Shown here in pieces: positions 31,888-39,487 of a stretch of DNA of 64,000 nucleotides. Origin of the DNA: JALHNI01 sp044226365 (GTDB lineage Bacteria; Acidobacteriota; Terriglobia; Bryobacterales; Bryobacteraceae); contig JBGAHE010000026.1 in NCBI GenBank assembly GCA_044226365.1, positions 5,315-69,314 on the forward strand, read 5' to 3'. Under the pieces are notes generated by a model. The model made no database searches. It saw only the letters and a program-made list of their open reading frames with translations, and was not told the origin of the DNA. Both the position numbers and the translations under genes were made by a program. Positions within the stretch are counted from its first letter, which is position 1. Each line of letters opens with the position of its first letter.

Positions 31888-33039
31888 ATGACCAAAGTCA
31901 AAGTGTTGGGGTTCGGGGTGTGGTGCGCCGTCGTGGTGTTGGCTGCCAGCGGTGGGGGGAACGGTGGCGGTGGGTCCAACAAACCGCCGGGCGGTGGTGG
32001 AGGTGGGGTGCAGCCCGCGGGCATCGCCGAGGTGCGCTCACTGGACGAAACTGTGCCAGCCGGCGGAGTAGTGCAGGTCAAGTACTCGCTCACGACACCC
32101 CGGCCCATCTCCGGGGGCGGACCACGCATGGATGACTGGGATTTTGAGGTCAACGGCGTGGGCATCAACAGCCCGCTCGGCACCACCGCCGGCGTGGCCC
32201 TGTCGCACAACGGGACGCTCGCCGTCGAGATCGTCTCTCCCGATTCCGATTACGGCACCAACCTGGACTATCCGCTCCTGACCATCGCGATGACCGTGCC
32301 GGCCACCACTAAAGCGGGAACGGCGTTTCCGCTGCGGATGCAGGACACGCTGGTGTCGACGCCCACCGGTCCAGTGACACTTTCGAACACCAAGGTGGGG
32401 ACACTGACGGTGGGAGGCACTGTTTCGATTCGCGGGTTAGTTCCCGGTGGCGGCACTTGGCCCGCCGGCACGCTGGTTCGTGTACAAGGCACTGGCTTTG
32501 TGCCCGGCACCCGGCTCACGTCGAAGATGAAGACCACGAATCCGGTCTATGTGAGCCCCACCGAGATGGTGTTTGCCTTAACGAGCACCACGAAGCTGGA
32601 CGAACAACCCGTCACCGCTTCCAATCCCGATGGCTCCACGGTGACTTACTACTCCTACTTACGCGGCGTGCCTGTCCGCGCGCCGTCGCGGGCCTTGCTG
32701 CTGAAGGCGGATCCCATCTTCCAGCTAAAGACTCGCGGCGTCGCGACGGTAGGGCCTCTGCCGGCCCTCGCTCCCGGTCAGTTCACGGGCTTGGCGATTC
32801 AGAACCCGTCCACGGGTCCGGTGATTGTGTCGCTGTATCATCCGCGCACGGGCCGGGTGGTGGCGATCCCGCTGGCCTCCGGCACCCGGATCATGGACGA
32901 ACTAGGAGCTCTGCTGAACGGCACGAACCTGGAACCCGGCGACATCGTCCAGGTGAATGCCACCTCCGGCGTACAGATCCTCGGGCTGTCGGGTGACGAT
33001 ACGGCGTTTACGCTGAAGCCTTGGCTTCCCGCGTTTTAA
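31888..33039 (+). CDS. Secreted IPT/TIG-like beta-sandwich protein
   Basis: A 383-residue exported protein with a signal peptide (VKVLGFGVWCAVVVLAAS) and a flexible Gly-rich stretch (GGGNGGGGSNKPPGGGGGGVQP). The rest is beta-rich: an Ig-like domain with AEVRSLDETVPAGGVVQVKYSL and DYPLLTIAMTVPATTKAGTAFPLRM, then an IPT/TIG-like unit (VSIRGLVPGGGTWPAGTLVRVQGTGFVPGTRLT...NPVYVSPTEMVFALTS), then a final domain. No enzyme motif. It probably binds or displays at the cell surface. The 3' end overlaps the convergent CHAT gene by 32 bp. It follows the sigma/anti-sigma pair by 59 bp. Confidence 0.65.
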   Translation: MTKVKVLGFGVWCAVVVLAASGGGNGGGGSNKPPGGGGGGVQPAGIAEVRSLDETVPAGGVVQVKYSLTTPRPISGGGPRMDDWDFEVNGVGINSPLGTTAGVALSHNGTLAVEIVSPDSDYGTNLDYPLLTIAMTVPATTKAGTAFPLRMQDTLVSTPTGPVTLSNTKVGTLTVGGTVSIRGLVPGGGTWPAGTLVRVQGTGFVPGTRLTSKMKTTNPVYVSPTEMVFALTSTTKLDEQPVTASNPDGSTVTYYSYLRGVPVRAPSRALLLKADPIFQLKTRGVATVGPLPALAPGQFTGLAIQNPSTGPVIVSLYHPRTGRVVAIPLASGTRIMDELGALLNGTNLEPGDIVQVNATSGVQILGLSGDDTAFTLKPWLPAF

Positions 33040-35353
33040 GCTGGCGGCCGATCAGGAAGGCGATCGCCCCCACCAGCGCGCCGGTGAGCCCCAGCCATGC
33101 CCAGCCGATGAGGCGCGGGAACTTCCAGTGGCCGTCGCCCTGCAGGACAAACGCCGCCCAATGCGCTGGATGGTTGGACTGCGGATGCCGGATGAAGTCG
33201 AGCTTGGCCAGGCGCAACGCATCGTCTGCGGCTTCGCCGGCGGCCAGACGGGCATAGAAGCGAACCATCAGCTCTTCGGTTGAGACATCGCCCACGCTCC
33301 ACAGCGAGCTCAGCACTGCGCGCGCCCCCGCGCTCAGAAAGGCTTCCCCCAACCCTCGCAGACCTTCGCCCGGAACAAACTCGCCCAAGTTTGTTTCGCA
33401 GGCGGACAGCGTCACCAGGTCAGCCGCCGCCAGCGGCAGCGTGCTCACTTCTTGCGAATAGAGGTAGTCGAACCGCTGACCGGAACCGGCCTGTGGCGCC
33501 AGCAGCAGAAACGAGCGATCCGGATTCTGCGGATTGGCTTCCCCGTGGGTGGCGAGGTGAACGATGGGGGAGCGCGCGGCGTGGCGCAGGCGCTCTTTCT
33601 GCGCTTCGCCTCCCAGGTAAAGGTCGGCGCGTCCTCCGATCAGGCTCGCCACTTGCCGAGTCTCGGTCCGCGCGTGGGGAAGCGCCGTCCATTGGCGATT
33701 GTCGCCGAGGCCCGTTCCCGGTTGGGGATCGCCGAACCCGGCGACCGACGGTTGCCACGGCCATCGCAAAGCGGGGGGCGGCGCCTTGATGGGACCGGAC
33801 AGGCTCGCCGAAGGAGCATAGGAGACGGCGAAGCGCTCGATCATGAGTTGGGACCCATCCCACGGCAGCGCCTCCCAAGGGAGAAAGGCGAGCGGCCCGT
33901 CAGGAATCACGCGCAGCCGTTTTATGCCCGTGTTGGTTTGCCGCGGCAGTCCCTCCCATAGCGATGCGGCGAGCCTGGTCGTGGCGTCGCGCCAATCCCG
34001 GCGATGGGGATCGGCGAGTGCCTGGCGGGCGGTGGCCATCGCGCCAAAATCCGGAGTCCACGAGACGACGCGGACCTCCGCCCGCGAGATCCAAAGCGTG
34101 CGGGCGGACTTCTCCCCCACCCACAATTCCAGCACCGCGGTGTCATCCGGCAGTGAACGCTGAAACTCCTTCAGCGACCCGGCCCGCGCCGGCAACACCT
34201 TTTCCGATAATGTGCGGGCACGCGACTGCTCCATCCAGCGGAAGACGTCATCAGCCGAGGTTGAGCTTTCGATGAGACGGTCGTAGACCGCGCGTTTATC
34301 CGCCAGGAAGCGCGCCCGCAGCGGTGCGGCGCCTGCACTGTCGCGCAACGACTCGATCAACTCCACGGCGCGAATCAGCAAACCGCGCGAGGCGGCCTCA
34401 CCCATCGTGCCTGCGCGGGCCAGCCCATACAGCGCCCGCCACTCCTCCTCTTTTAGTCCCAGCTCGTGTGCGCGCACGGAGACCGCGTTGAAGTCGGCCA
34501 ACGACTCGGCCGCCCGGCCTGCTCGATAACGCGCCTCGCCACGGTTCAATTGAGCGTGGATCGCCAGCGGGCGATCGCCCGAGCGTTCCGCCAATTCCTT
34601 GGCGGCGGAAAAGGCAGCTTCGGCGCCCGCCGCATTGGCGAGGTCCATTGATTGCACGATGCCGATATTGTTCAGCACGGCGATCTCGCCATCGGCGTGC
34701 TTTGCGCGGCGGTATAAGTCCTGCGCGAAGCGGTAGGTCTCAAGGGCGCGCACCGGATCGCCCAGGCGACGCCGCAGGGCGCCGACGTTCGAGAGCAGTT
34801 GTGCCTGCTCACTCGGTTGCAGCGCTTCCTTGCTTTGCAGCAGACGCGAGTAGAGCTCCAGCGCCCGCTCATACTGGCCCAACGTCTGGTAGAGGATGGC
34901 GATGTTGGCGGTAGTAACCTGACGCGCCCACGGCGACCACGGATCGTGAGGCACCTCCCTCACCCGCGCGTCGGCTTCCTCATAGCGGTCCAGCGCCTCC
35001 CGATAACGCCCCTGCAGGTACGAGGCCATGCCGAGATCGTTCAGTCGGGCGATCTCGTTGCCAAAGTCCCCCAGTTGCCGGGCGATGCTGAGTGCCTCGG
35101 CGAGACTGCGGCCGGCGGCGGCGTATGAGCCCGAGTACAAGCCGGCCAGACCGGCGACACGCAGGGCGGCGGCCAGATTCTTCGCGTCCGAGTTGGCGCG
35201 AAACCTGGCGGCCACCCGCTCGGCCTGCTCCATCGCCTGCCCGTACTTCCCGTCGTTGAGCGCCGCTCGAGCCTGTTGCAGCGAACGCGCGTCGGGCGTC
35301 TCTTCGCTATACAGCAGAGTCGCCACCGCCAGCCATGCCAGGATCGCCCGCAA
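33008..35353 (-). CDS. TPR-CHAT protein (caspase-like protease domain) with C-terminal membrane anchor
   Basis: A 781-residue protein. After a signal-like start (RAILAWLAVATLLYS) come many TPR repeats (about 25-340). The CHAT domain (about 450-735) has the histidine in PIVHLATHGEANPQ and the cysteine in DLVTLSACETNLGEFVPGEGLRGLGEAFLSAGARAVLSSLW, the caspase-like dyad. A single transmembrane helix (LIGWAWLGLTGALVGAIAFLIG) and a short basic tail end the protein. The start is TTG 35353, with TAAACT upstream. CHAT domains are clan CD peptidase relatives; in bacteria they act in signalling or immunity. Its substrate is unknown. The 3' end overlaps the plus-strand IPT gene. Confidence 0.87.
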   Translation of the reverse strand: MRAILAWLAVATLLYSEETPDARSLQQARAALNDGKYGQAMEQAERVAARFRANSDAKNLAAALRVAGLAGLYSGSYAAAGRSLAEALSIARQLGDFGNEIARLNDLGMASYLQGRYREALDRYEEADARVREVPHDPWSPWARQVTTANIAILYQTLGQYERALELYSRLLQSKEALQPSEQAQLLSNVGALRRRLGDPVRALETYRFAQDLYRRAKHADGEIAVLNNIGIVQSMDLANAAGAEAAFSAAKELAERSGDRPLAIHAQLNRGEARYRAGRAAESLADFNAVSVRAHELGLKEEEWRALYGLARAGTMGEAASRGLLIRAVELIESLRDSAGAAPLRARFLADKRAVYDRLIESSTSADDVFRWMEQSRARTLSEKVLPARAGSLKEFQRSLPDDTAVLELWVGEKSARTLWISRAEVRVVSWTPDFGAMATARQALADPHRRDWRDATTRLAASLWEGLPRQTNTGIKRLRVIPDGPLAFLPWEALPWDGSQLMIERFAVSYAPSASLSGPIKAPPPALRWPWQPSVAGFGDPQPGTGLGDNRQWTALPHARTETRQVASLIGGRADLYLGGEAQKERLRHAARSPIVHLATHGEANPQNPDRSFLLLAPQAGSGQRFDYLYSQEVSTLPLAAADLVTLSACETNLGEFVPGEGLRGLGEAFLSAGARAVLSSLWSVGDVSTEELMVRFYARLAAGEAADDALRLAKLDFIRHPQSNHPAHWAAFVLQGDGHWKFPRLIGWAWLGLTGALVGAIAFLIGRQLKTREAKASA

Positions 35354-35437
35354 GCTTCAGTTTATCGGGCGAAGCTTACGATTCCCTTAAAGCCATTGCG
35401 GGCTGGCCACGCGGCTGATCTCCGGCACAATAGAACG

Positions 35438-36826
35438 ATGCGACTACTGCTTGTCCTGGCGCTGGCTGGCGCCGCCTGGGCTCAGGCTCCCGCGCCTGAC
35501 TCGCCGGCCGGCCGTGCCGAGGCCCTCCGGCACTTTCGCGCCCTCGTGCAAATCGAAAGCGTGAACGGCAACGAAACGCGGGTGGTGGAGTATCTCCAGC
35601 GGGTGCTCGAAGCCGAAGGCATCCCCGTCAAGACCTTCGCGCTCGACCCGAATCGCGCCAATCTCGTGGCCCGTCTGAAGGGCAATGGCCGCAAACGTCC
35701 CCTGCTCCTGATGGCGCACACCGATACCGTCGCCGTACATCGCGAGAAGTGGACCGTCGACCCGTTCGGCGCCGTGATGAAAGACGGGTACATCTGGGGC
35801 CGGGGCACCACGGACGACAAAGACGTGCTGACGGCCAACCTGATGACGATGCTCACGCTTAAGCGCAGCGGCCGGGTGCTCGACCGCGATGTGATTTTCT
35901 TTGCTGAATCAGGAGAAGAGACCGACCCCACCGAAGTCGGCATCAAGTTCATGGTGGAACAGCATTTCGACGAAATCGACGCCGAGTTCGCTCTCACCGA
36001 AGGGGGCACCGGCACGATCGAGAACGGGCAGGTGGCGGCCATCATGATTGCCACCACCGAAAAAGCGCCGCGCCGGGTGCGGCTGGTGTCGAACGGGACG
36101 TCGGGTCACGGCTCCGTCCCTCGGCTCGATAACGCGCTGACCCATCTCAGCGCGGCTGTTCACAAGGTAGGGGCCTGGGAAACGCCGCTGCGCCTGAACG
36201 ACACCACCCGAACCTACTTCGAGAAATTAGCCACCATCAGTTCGCCCGAGAAAGCGGCCCGCTACCATGGTCTGACGGATCCCGCCCGTAGTGCGGCCAT
36301 TCAGCGCTATCTGCGCGAATTCGAGCCTCTGCACTACACGATGCTGCGCACGTCGGTGGTGCCCACGATTCTGAAGGCGGGCTTGGGGGCGAATGTCATT
36401 CCGTCGGAAGCCGAAGCCACTATCGACATCCGTGTGCTGCCCGACGAGGACGTGACCAAATTCTACGAACAGATGCGGACACTGATTGCGGACCCAGCCG
36501 TCAAAATCGTGCCCATCGTTTCGTCGCGGCCCGTGGCCCCGCCGTCGCGCCTCGACAACGAAATGTACCGCGCGCTCGAGCAATCCGGCCGCCGCATCTA
36601 TCCGGGCGCCATCGTCCTGCCGAGCATGCTGAGCGGCTATACCGATATGGCCCTGCTGCGGGCCAAAGGCATCCAGTCTTACGGAATCGGCCCGGCCATG
36701 AGCCCGCAGGACCGCACGAACTTTGGCCCGCACAGCGACGTCGAGCGGATGCTGGAGACGTCGTTCTACAAGCTGGTGGCGTTTACGTGGGACGTGGTGG
36801 TGACCGTGGCCACGCAGCCCAACTGA
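35438..36826 (+). CDS. M20-family zinc metallopeptidase, secreted
   Basis: A 462-residue exopeptidase. The signal peptide is about residues 1-15 (LVLALAGAAWAQ). The catalytic domain carries the di-zinc set: H94 and D96 (MAHTDTVAV), D126 (GRGTTDDKD), and E160/E161 (ESGEETD) as general base and ligand, then the lid/dimerisation domain with GTSGHGSVPRLDNALTHLS. C-terminal PSMLSGYTDMALLRAKGIQSYGIGP supplies the last histidine region (D in the equivalent position). Substrate unknown (peptide or acylated amino acid). CACAAT lies 6 nt before ATG 35438 with no Shine-Dalgarno sequence, fitting a leaderless start. Confidence 0.9.
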   Translation: MRLLLVLALAGAAWAQAPAPDSPAGRAEALRHFRALVQIESVNGNETRVVEYLQRVLEAEGIPVKTFALDPNRANLVARLKGNGRKRPLLLMAHTDTVAVHREKWTVDPFGAVMKDGYIWGRGTTDDKDVLTANLMTMLTLKRSGRVLDRDVIFFAESGEETDPTEVGIKFMVEQHFDEIDAEFALTEGGTGTIENGQVAAIMIATTEKAPRRVRLVSNGTSGHGSVPRLDNALTHLSAAVHKVGAWETPLRLNDTTRTYFEKLATISSPEKAARYHGLTDPARSAAIQRYLREFEPLHYTMLRTSVVPTILKAGLGANVIPSEAEATIDIRVLPDEDVTKFYEQMRTLIADPAVKIVPIVSSRPVAPPSRLDNEMYRALEQSGRRIYPGAIVLPSMLSGYTDMALLRAKGIQSYGIGPAMSPQDRTNFGPHSDVERMLETSFYKLVAFTWDVVVTVATQPN

Positions 36827-36839
36827 TGCGGGACCGTTC

Positions 36840-37700
36840 TCACGCGCTGCGGAAATGCAGCGGATCTCGCAGGCTCTGCAGTTCGCGATAGTAGTAAAGG
36901 GCTGAAGGACGCCGGCCCGTGAATCGCAATGCGCGCAGAAACTCGAGTTCTTGCGGGCTTGCGTCGCCGCTCAGGGTTTTGTCCTCCAGGAACTGGACCA
37001 AGCCCTCTTCCGGTTCTGGCGCGGCCGCTTCCGGCTCCACTTCCCGAAACTCGAAGCTCTTCCGGCTGCCGGGCGCGAGGCGCGTGTTGAGCGTGATGTC
37101 GAGGCGGAACGTTCGCAGGTCGATGTCCCACGCTTGGATCATTGGTTCGAGGAACGAAACGCAGCCTTCGAGTGACACCTGCAAGACGTCGGTGTCCAGA
37201 AACTCGAGCGCCGCCACTCGCATCTGCTTGTAGCTCCGGTTGCTCCGCTTCGCCATCTGCCGCAGCCAGGCTTCGTTGCGCAGTTCCTCGCGCGCCATGG
37301 CTTGTGCGACGTCGAGAACCCTCTGCGTCACCAGCCGCTCCAATTCGCCGAAGATGTCACGAGCGAAGATGCGCCCCACCTCCGCGCGCCGGTCCGGATG
37401 ACACTTGCGCAGGATCAGTTCGCGGCAGGCTTGGAAGAGTGGCGCGGGAGGCGCTTCCAACTTGCGCTTCCGTTCGGCCTGACGTTGCTCCTCCGCCAAA
37501 CGGGCCAGTTGGCCGCTGGGGAGGTTGAGGAAGTCGCCGAGCTTGTCATAAAGGTCCGTGCGATTCGGCGCAGGCGGAGCTTTCTTCCGGGCCAGCAGTT
37601 GCGAAATGTAGGACTCGGTGACCTCGGCCGCGGCGGCAAGGTCCTTCTGGTCCAGACTGAGTTCGGTCAGGCGGCGTTTGATAAGGTGGGGCAGATCCAC
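36840..37700 (-). CDS. XRE-type helix-turn-helix regulator with large C-terminal domain
   Basis: A 286-residue cytoplasmic protein. The N-terminal about 65 residues are an XRE/Cro-C1 HTH: LIKRRLTELSLDQKDLAAAAEVTESYISQLLARKKAPPAPNRTDLYDKLGDFLNLP. About 220 residues follow with no recognised domain: a basic linker (EEQRQAERKRKLEAPPAPLF), then a mixed helical/beta region with RIFARDIFGELERLVTQRVLDV and RTFRLDITLNTRLAPGSRKSFEFREVE. The start is GTG 37700 with GAGGAG upstream. Directly upstream are an 18-bp palindrome and the divergent small-gene operon, so it is likely the regulator of that operon. Confidence 0.72.
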   Translation of the reverse strand: MDLPHLIKRRLTELSLDQKDLAAAAEVTESYISQLLARKKAPPAPNRTDLYDKLGDFLNLPSGQLARLAEEQRQAERKRKLEAPPAPLFQACRELILRKCHPDRRAEVGRIFARDIFGELERLVTQRVLDVAQAMAREELRNEAWLRQMAKRSNRSYKQMRVAALEFLDTDVLQVSLEGCVSFLEPMIQAWDIDLRTFRLDITLNTRLAPGSRKSFEFREVEPEAAAPEPEEGLVQFLEDKTLSGDASPQELEFLRALRFTGRRPSALYYYRELQSLRDPLHFRSA

Positions 37701-37718
37701 CGCGGCTCCTCTGTCGTA

Positions 37719-37736
37719 TTAACTAAGCTTGGTTAA
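37719..37736. promoter_or_regulatory. 18-bp near-perfect palindrome upstream of XRE gene
   Basis: TTAACTAAGCTTGGTTAA matches its own reverse complement at 16 of 18 positions. It lies 19 bp upstream of the XRE regulator start and 32 bp upstream of the divergent -35 hexamer. A related half-site (AGTTAAG) overlaps the end of the divergent -10 at 37797-37803. This is a plausible operator for the XRE protein; binding is inferred. Confidence 0.6.
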
Positions 37737-37767
37737 GCCAAAGGCGCCATCTTCCCATAGATCGGCC

Positions 37768-37796
37768 TTGACTGGCAAGAGAAATTCACTGATAAT
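37768..37796 (+). promoter_or_regulatory. Sigma-70-type promoter for the small-gene operon
   Basis: TTGACT (37768-37773), 17-nt spacer, GATAAT (37791-37796): near-consensus on the plus strand. Transcription would start near 37803 and read into the small genes starting at 37899. It is the most consensus-like promoter noticed in the window. Confidence 0.7.
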
Positions 37797-37898
37797 AGTT
37801 AAGAACGGACACCCTCTGTCCGGCCTGCAGGTCTCCTGAACTAAGTCAGCTCTCCTGTCTCTTCCTCTTAGGTCCACCCCACAACCCAGGAGGTTGCT

Positions 37899-38132
37899 AT
37901 GTTCGACACTCACCAGAAATCTACAGGTACGCAGTACACCATGACGGTGGCTTTGCTGATGGGCGCGTTCGTCTTCAGCCCAGCTGTACTGATCGTGTCC
38001 CGCCCGTTGGGCGCCGGCCTGATCGCGATGGCCATGGGTTGCAGCGCGGTCTGCATGGGCCTGGCTTGGGCCACTTGGCGCTGGAACTCGCGCCTGACGA
38101 TCCCTTCGCTCGAAGACAAACGCGGCGGCTGA
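37899..38132 (+). CDS. Small two-helix membrane protein
   Basis: A 77-residue protein with two hydrophobic helices: YTMTVALLMGAFVFSPAVLIV (about 13-33) and GAGLIAMAMGCSAVCMGLAWATW (about 38-60), and a charged tail (LTIPSLEDKRGG). AGGAGG 5 nt before the ATG is an excellent ribosome site, and a near-consensus promoter is about 100 bp upstream. No family recognised. It is the first gene of the operon divergent from the XRE regulator. Confidence 0.6.
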   Translation: MFDTHQKSTGTQYTMTVALLMGAFVFSPAVLIVSRPLGAGLIAMAMGCSAVCMGLAWATWRWNSRLTIPSLEDKRGG

Positions 38133-38170
38133 GCGAGCCCTGGCGGCAGAGAGCGAATCAGGAGTACTTC

Positions 38171-38476
38171 ATGACCGGGACCCCCAGCCAAATCGAATGG
38201 GCGGAGTTGATCAAGCCGCGAGTCGGCGCCGAGTTTGACCGCGTCGCGCGCGCGTTGCGGGAAACCGTCCAGGGGCCGCAGACGGGGCCGGAAGGCGAGA
38301 TGGTGCAAGCCGTAATCGCGATCATCGAAGAGAAGCGGGCCGAAGTGATGGCGCGCGACGAGGCGGGCTACTTCATCCGTTACTGGCAGGAATTGAGCGA
38401 TCAGGTGCGTGAGATGGTGACGCGGGATCCGCGTTACCAGGCGCTCAAGGCTCAACGTCAGGCGCCGCTCGGATGA
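38171..38476 (+). CDS. Hypothetical small protein, operon member
   Basis: A 101-residue, probably all-helical cytoplasmic protein (EWAELIKPRVGAEFDRVARALRETVQ..., IAIIEEKRAEVMARDEAGYFIRYWQELSDQVREMVTRDPRYQALKAQ). No signal or membrane segment. GGAG 7 nt before the ATG fits a ribosome site. It lies 38 bp after the two-helix membrane protein gene. No family recognised; the helical periodicity suggests a coiled or scaffold-type partner. Confidence 0.6.
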   Translation: MTGTPSQIEWAELIKPRVGAEFDRVARALRETVQGPQTGPEGEMVQAVIAIIEEKRAEVMARDEAGYFIRYWQELSDQVREMVTRDPRYQALKAQRQAPLG

Positions 38477-38518
38477 CCGCGCGACGCCTCTGTGATGTCC
38501 GTCGAAAAAGGAACTCTG

Positions 38519-38848
38519 ATGCCGTTTGAACAATTCTTCCCTCGCTCGCTCTCGGTGTCTTCGGTGCGCGAACACGCCCCAGCCCGCTCCGGTGTGTACG
38601 GCATCTCGAATGCGCGCGAATGGATCTTGATTAACGAGACCGACAATATCCAGGCGGCGCTGCTTCATCATCTGAGCGAAGCGGATCCCGGGATGCGGCA
38701 GTGGCTCCCCACCGGCTTCGTGTTCGAGGTCTGTGATTACGCGCGCCGCCAGGATCGCCAGGAGCGGTTGGTGCGCGAGTATGCGCCCGCCTGCAATCGG
38801 GAGTGGCCCCGCCAGGGGCGCCCTGCCGGTTACGGAGTGGGCGGGTAA
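38519..38848 (+). CDS. Small protein resembling a degenerate GIY-YIG domain
   Basis: A 109-residue protein from ATG 38519, chosen because AAAGGA is 7 nt upstream; an in-frame ATG at 38495 lacks a ribosome site. The layout follows a GIY-YIG nuclease: SGVYGISNAREWILINETDNIQAALL corresponds to GIY...YIG-T-x-x-(L/I) with the second signature turned into LINETDNI, and RLVREYAPACN matches the closing E-x-x-x-x-P-x-x-N stretch. The first motif is GVY instead of GIY and the catalytic arginine is not evident, so nuclease activity is doubtful. Third gene of the small operon. Confidence 0.6.
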   Translation: MPFEQFFPRSLSVSSVREHAPARSGVYGISNAREWILINETDNIQAALLHHLSEADPGMRQWLPTGFVFEVCDYARRQDRQERLVREYAPACNREWPRQGRPAGYGVGG

Positions 38849-38857
38849 GAGAATTTT

Positions 38858-39220
38858 ATGGAAACCGTCAAAGCTAATTTCATCCTCAAAGACTTTCGTC
38901 AGGTTGCAGACTTCCGGGTCTTCACCTTTGAGCGCATCGCCGCCGACCATTCCCGTTCGCTGTTCACCGTCGGCGCGGACATGGCTCTCGCTCGCCGGCA
39001 TCGCATTCGTCTGCAGGAGCTGCCGCTGTTGTGCAAGGCTCTTCTCGATCAACAAACCGACAGCGGTGAAGTGCGCATGCTGGTCTTCACCGAAGGCGAC
39101 ATGCGTCGCGTCGTGAATCGCGAAGCTGAGCGCGCTGAAGCCGCCAGGCAGCGCCGCACGCCCCGCCGCCCTCCTACCGAGAACCTGGGCGCTAGCTGGC
39201 GCAGCTTCCCGGGCCGTTGA
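38858..39220 (+). CDS. Hypothetical small protein, operon member
   Basis: A 120-residue protein (METVKANFILKDFRQVADFRVFTFERIAADHSRS...). The first two thirds form an alpha/beta domain (RSLFTVGADMALARRHRIRLQELPLLCKALLDQ, VRMLVFTEGDMRRVVNREAERAE). The tail is basic and disordered (RQRRTPRRPPTENLG). No family recognised. It is 9 bp after the GIY-YIG-like gene, so co-transcribed. The next very small gene may start by overlapping this stop (TTGA). Confidence 0.6.
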   Translation: METVKANFILKDFRQVADFRVFTFERIAADHSRSLFTVGADMALARRHRIRLQELPLLCKALLDQQTDSGEVRMLVFTEGDMRRVVNREAERAEAARQRRTPRRPPTENLGASWRSFPGR

Positions 39221-39408
39221 GCCTGGCTAAAGGCTGTCACTCCGCGCAGCCCCCTGAACCCAAATCCGGGGTCTCCGAAGCCATCTGGCAGGCGTGGCTC
39301 GACAAGGGCCGGCCGCGCGACCGACGCTCGGCACGAATGTCCCGCGCCCTCGGGGCGACGGCTCTTGTCCTGCCCGGCATTGCGTTTGCAATCTGCCTCG
39401 GTCGGTGA
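39217..39408 (+). CDS. Possible very small membrane protein
   Basis: A 63-residue frame from TTG 39217, overlapping the previous stop (TTGA). It reads EAIWQAWLDKGRPRDRRSARMSRALGATALVLPGIAFAICLGR, a basic helix followed by one hydrophobic helix. Third codon positions are rich in G and C like the genes around it. No ribosome site is clear; translational coupling is the only support. It would be the last member of the small operon. It could be spurious. Confidence 0.4.
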   Translation: MSLAKGCHSAQPPEPKSGVSEAIWQAWLDKGRPRDRRSARMSRALGATALVLPGIAFAICLGR

Positions 39409-39487
39409 CCGCTTCCCGGCCGCCCTCAGCCTCAAAAAAAAGCACCATCAAGGATGGGGAATCCGCCCTCTTTACGCCTCTAGCGGC

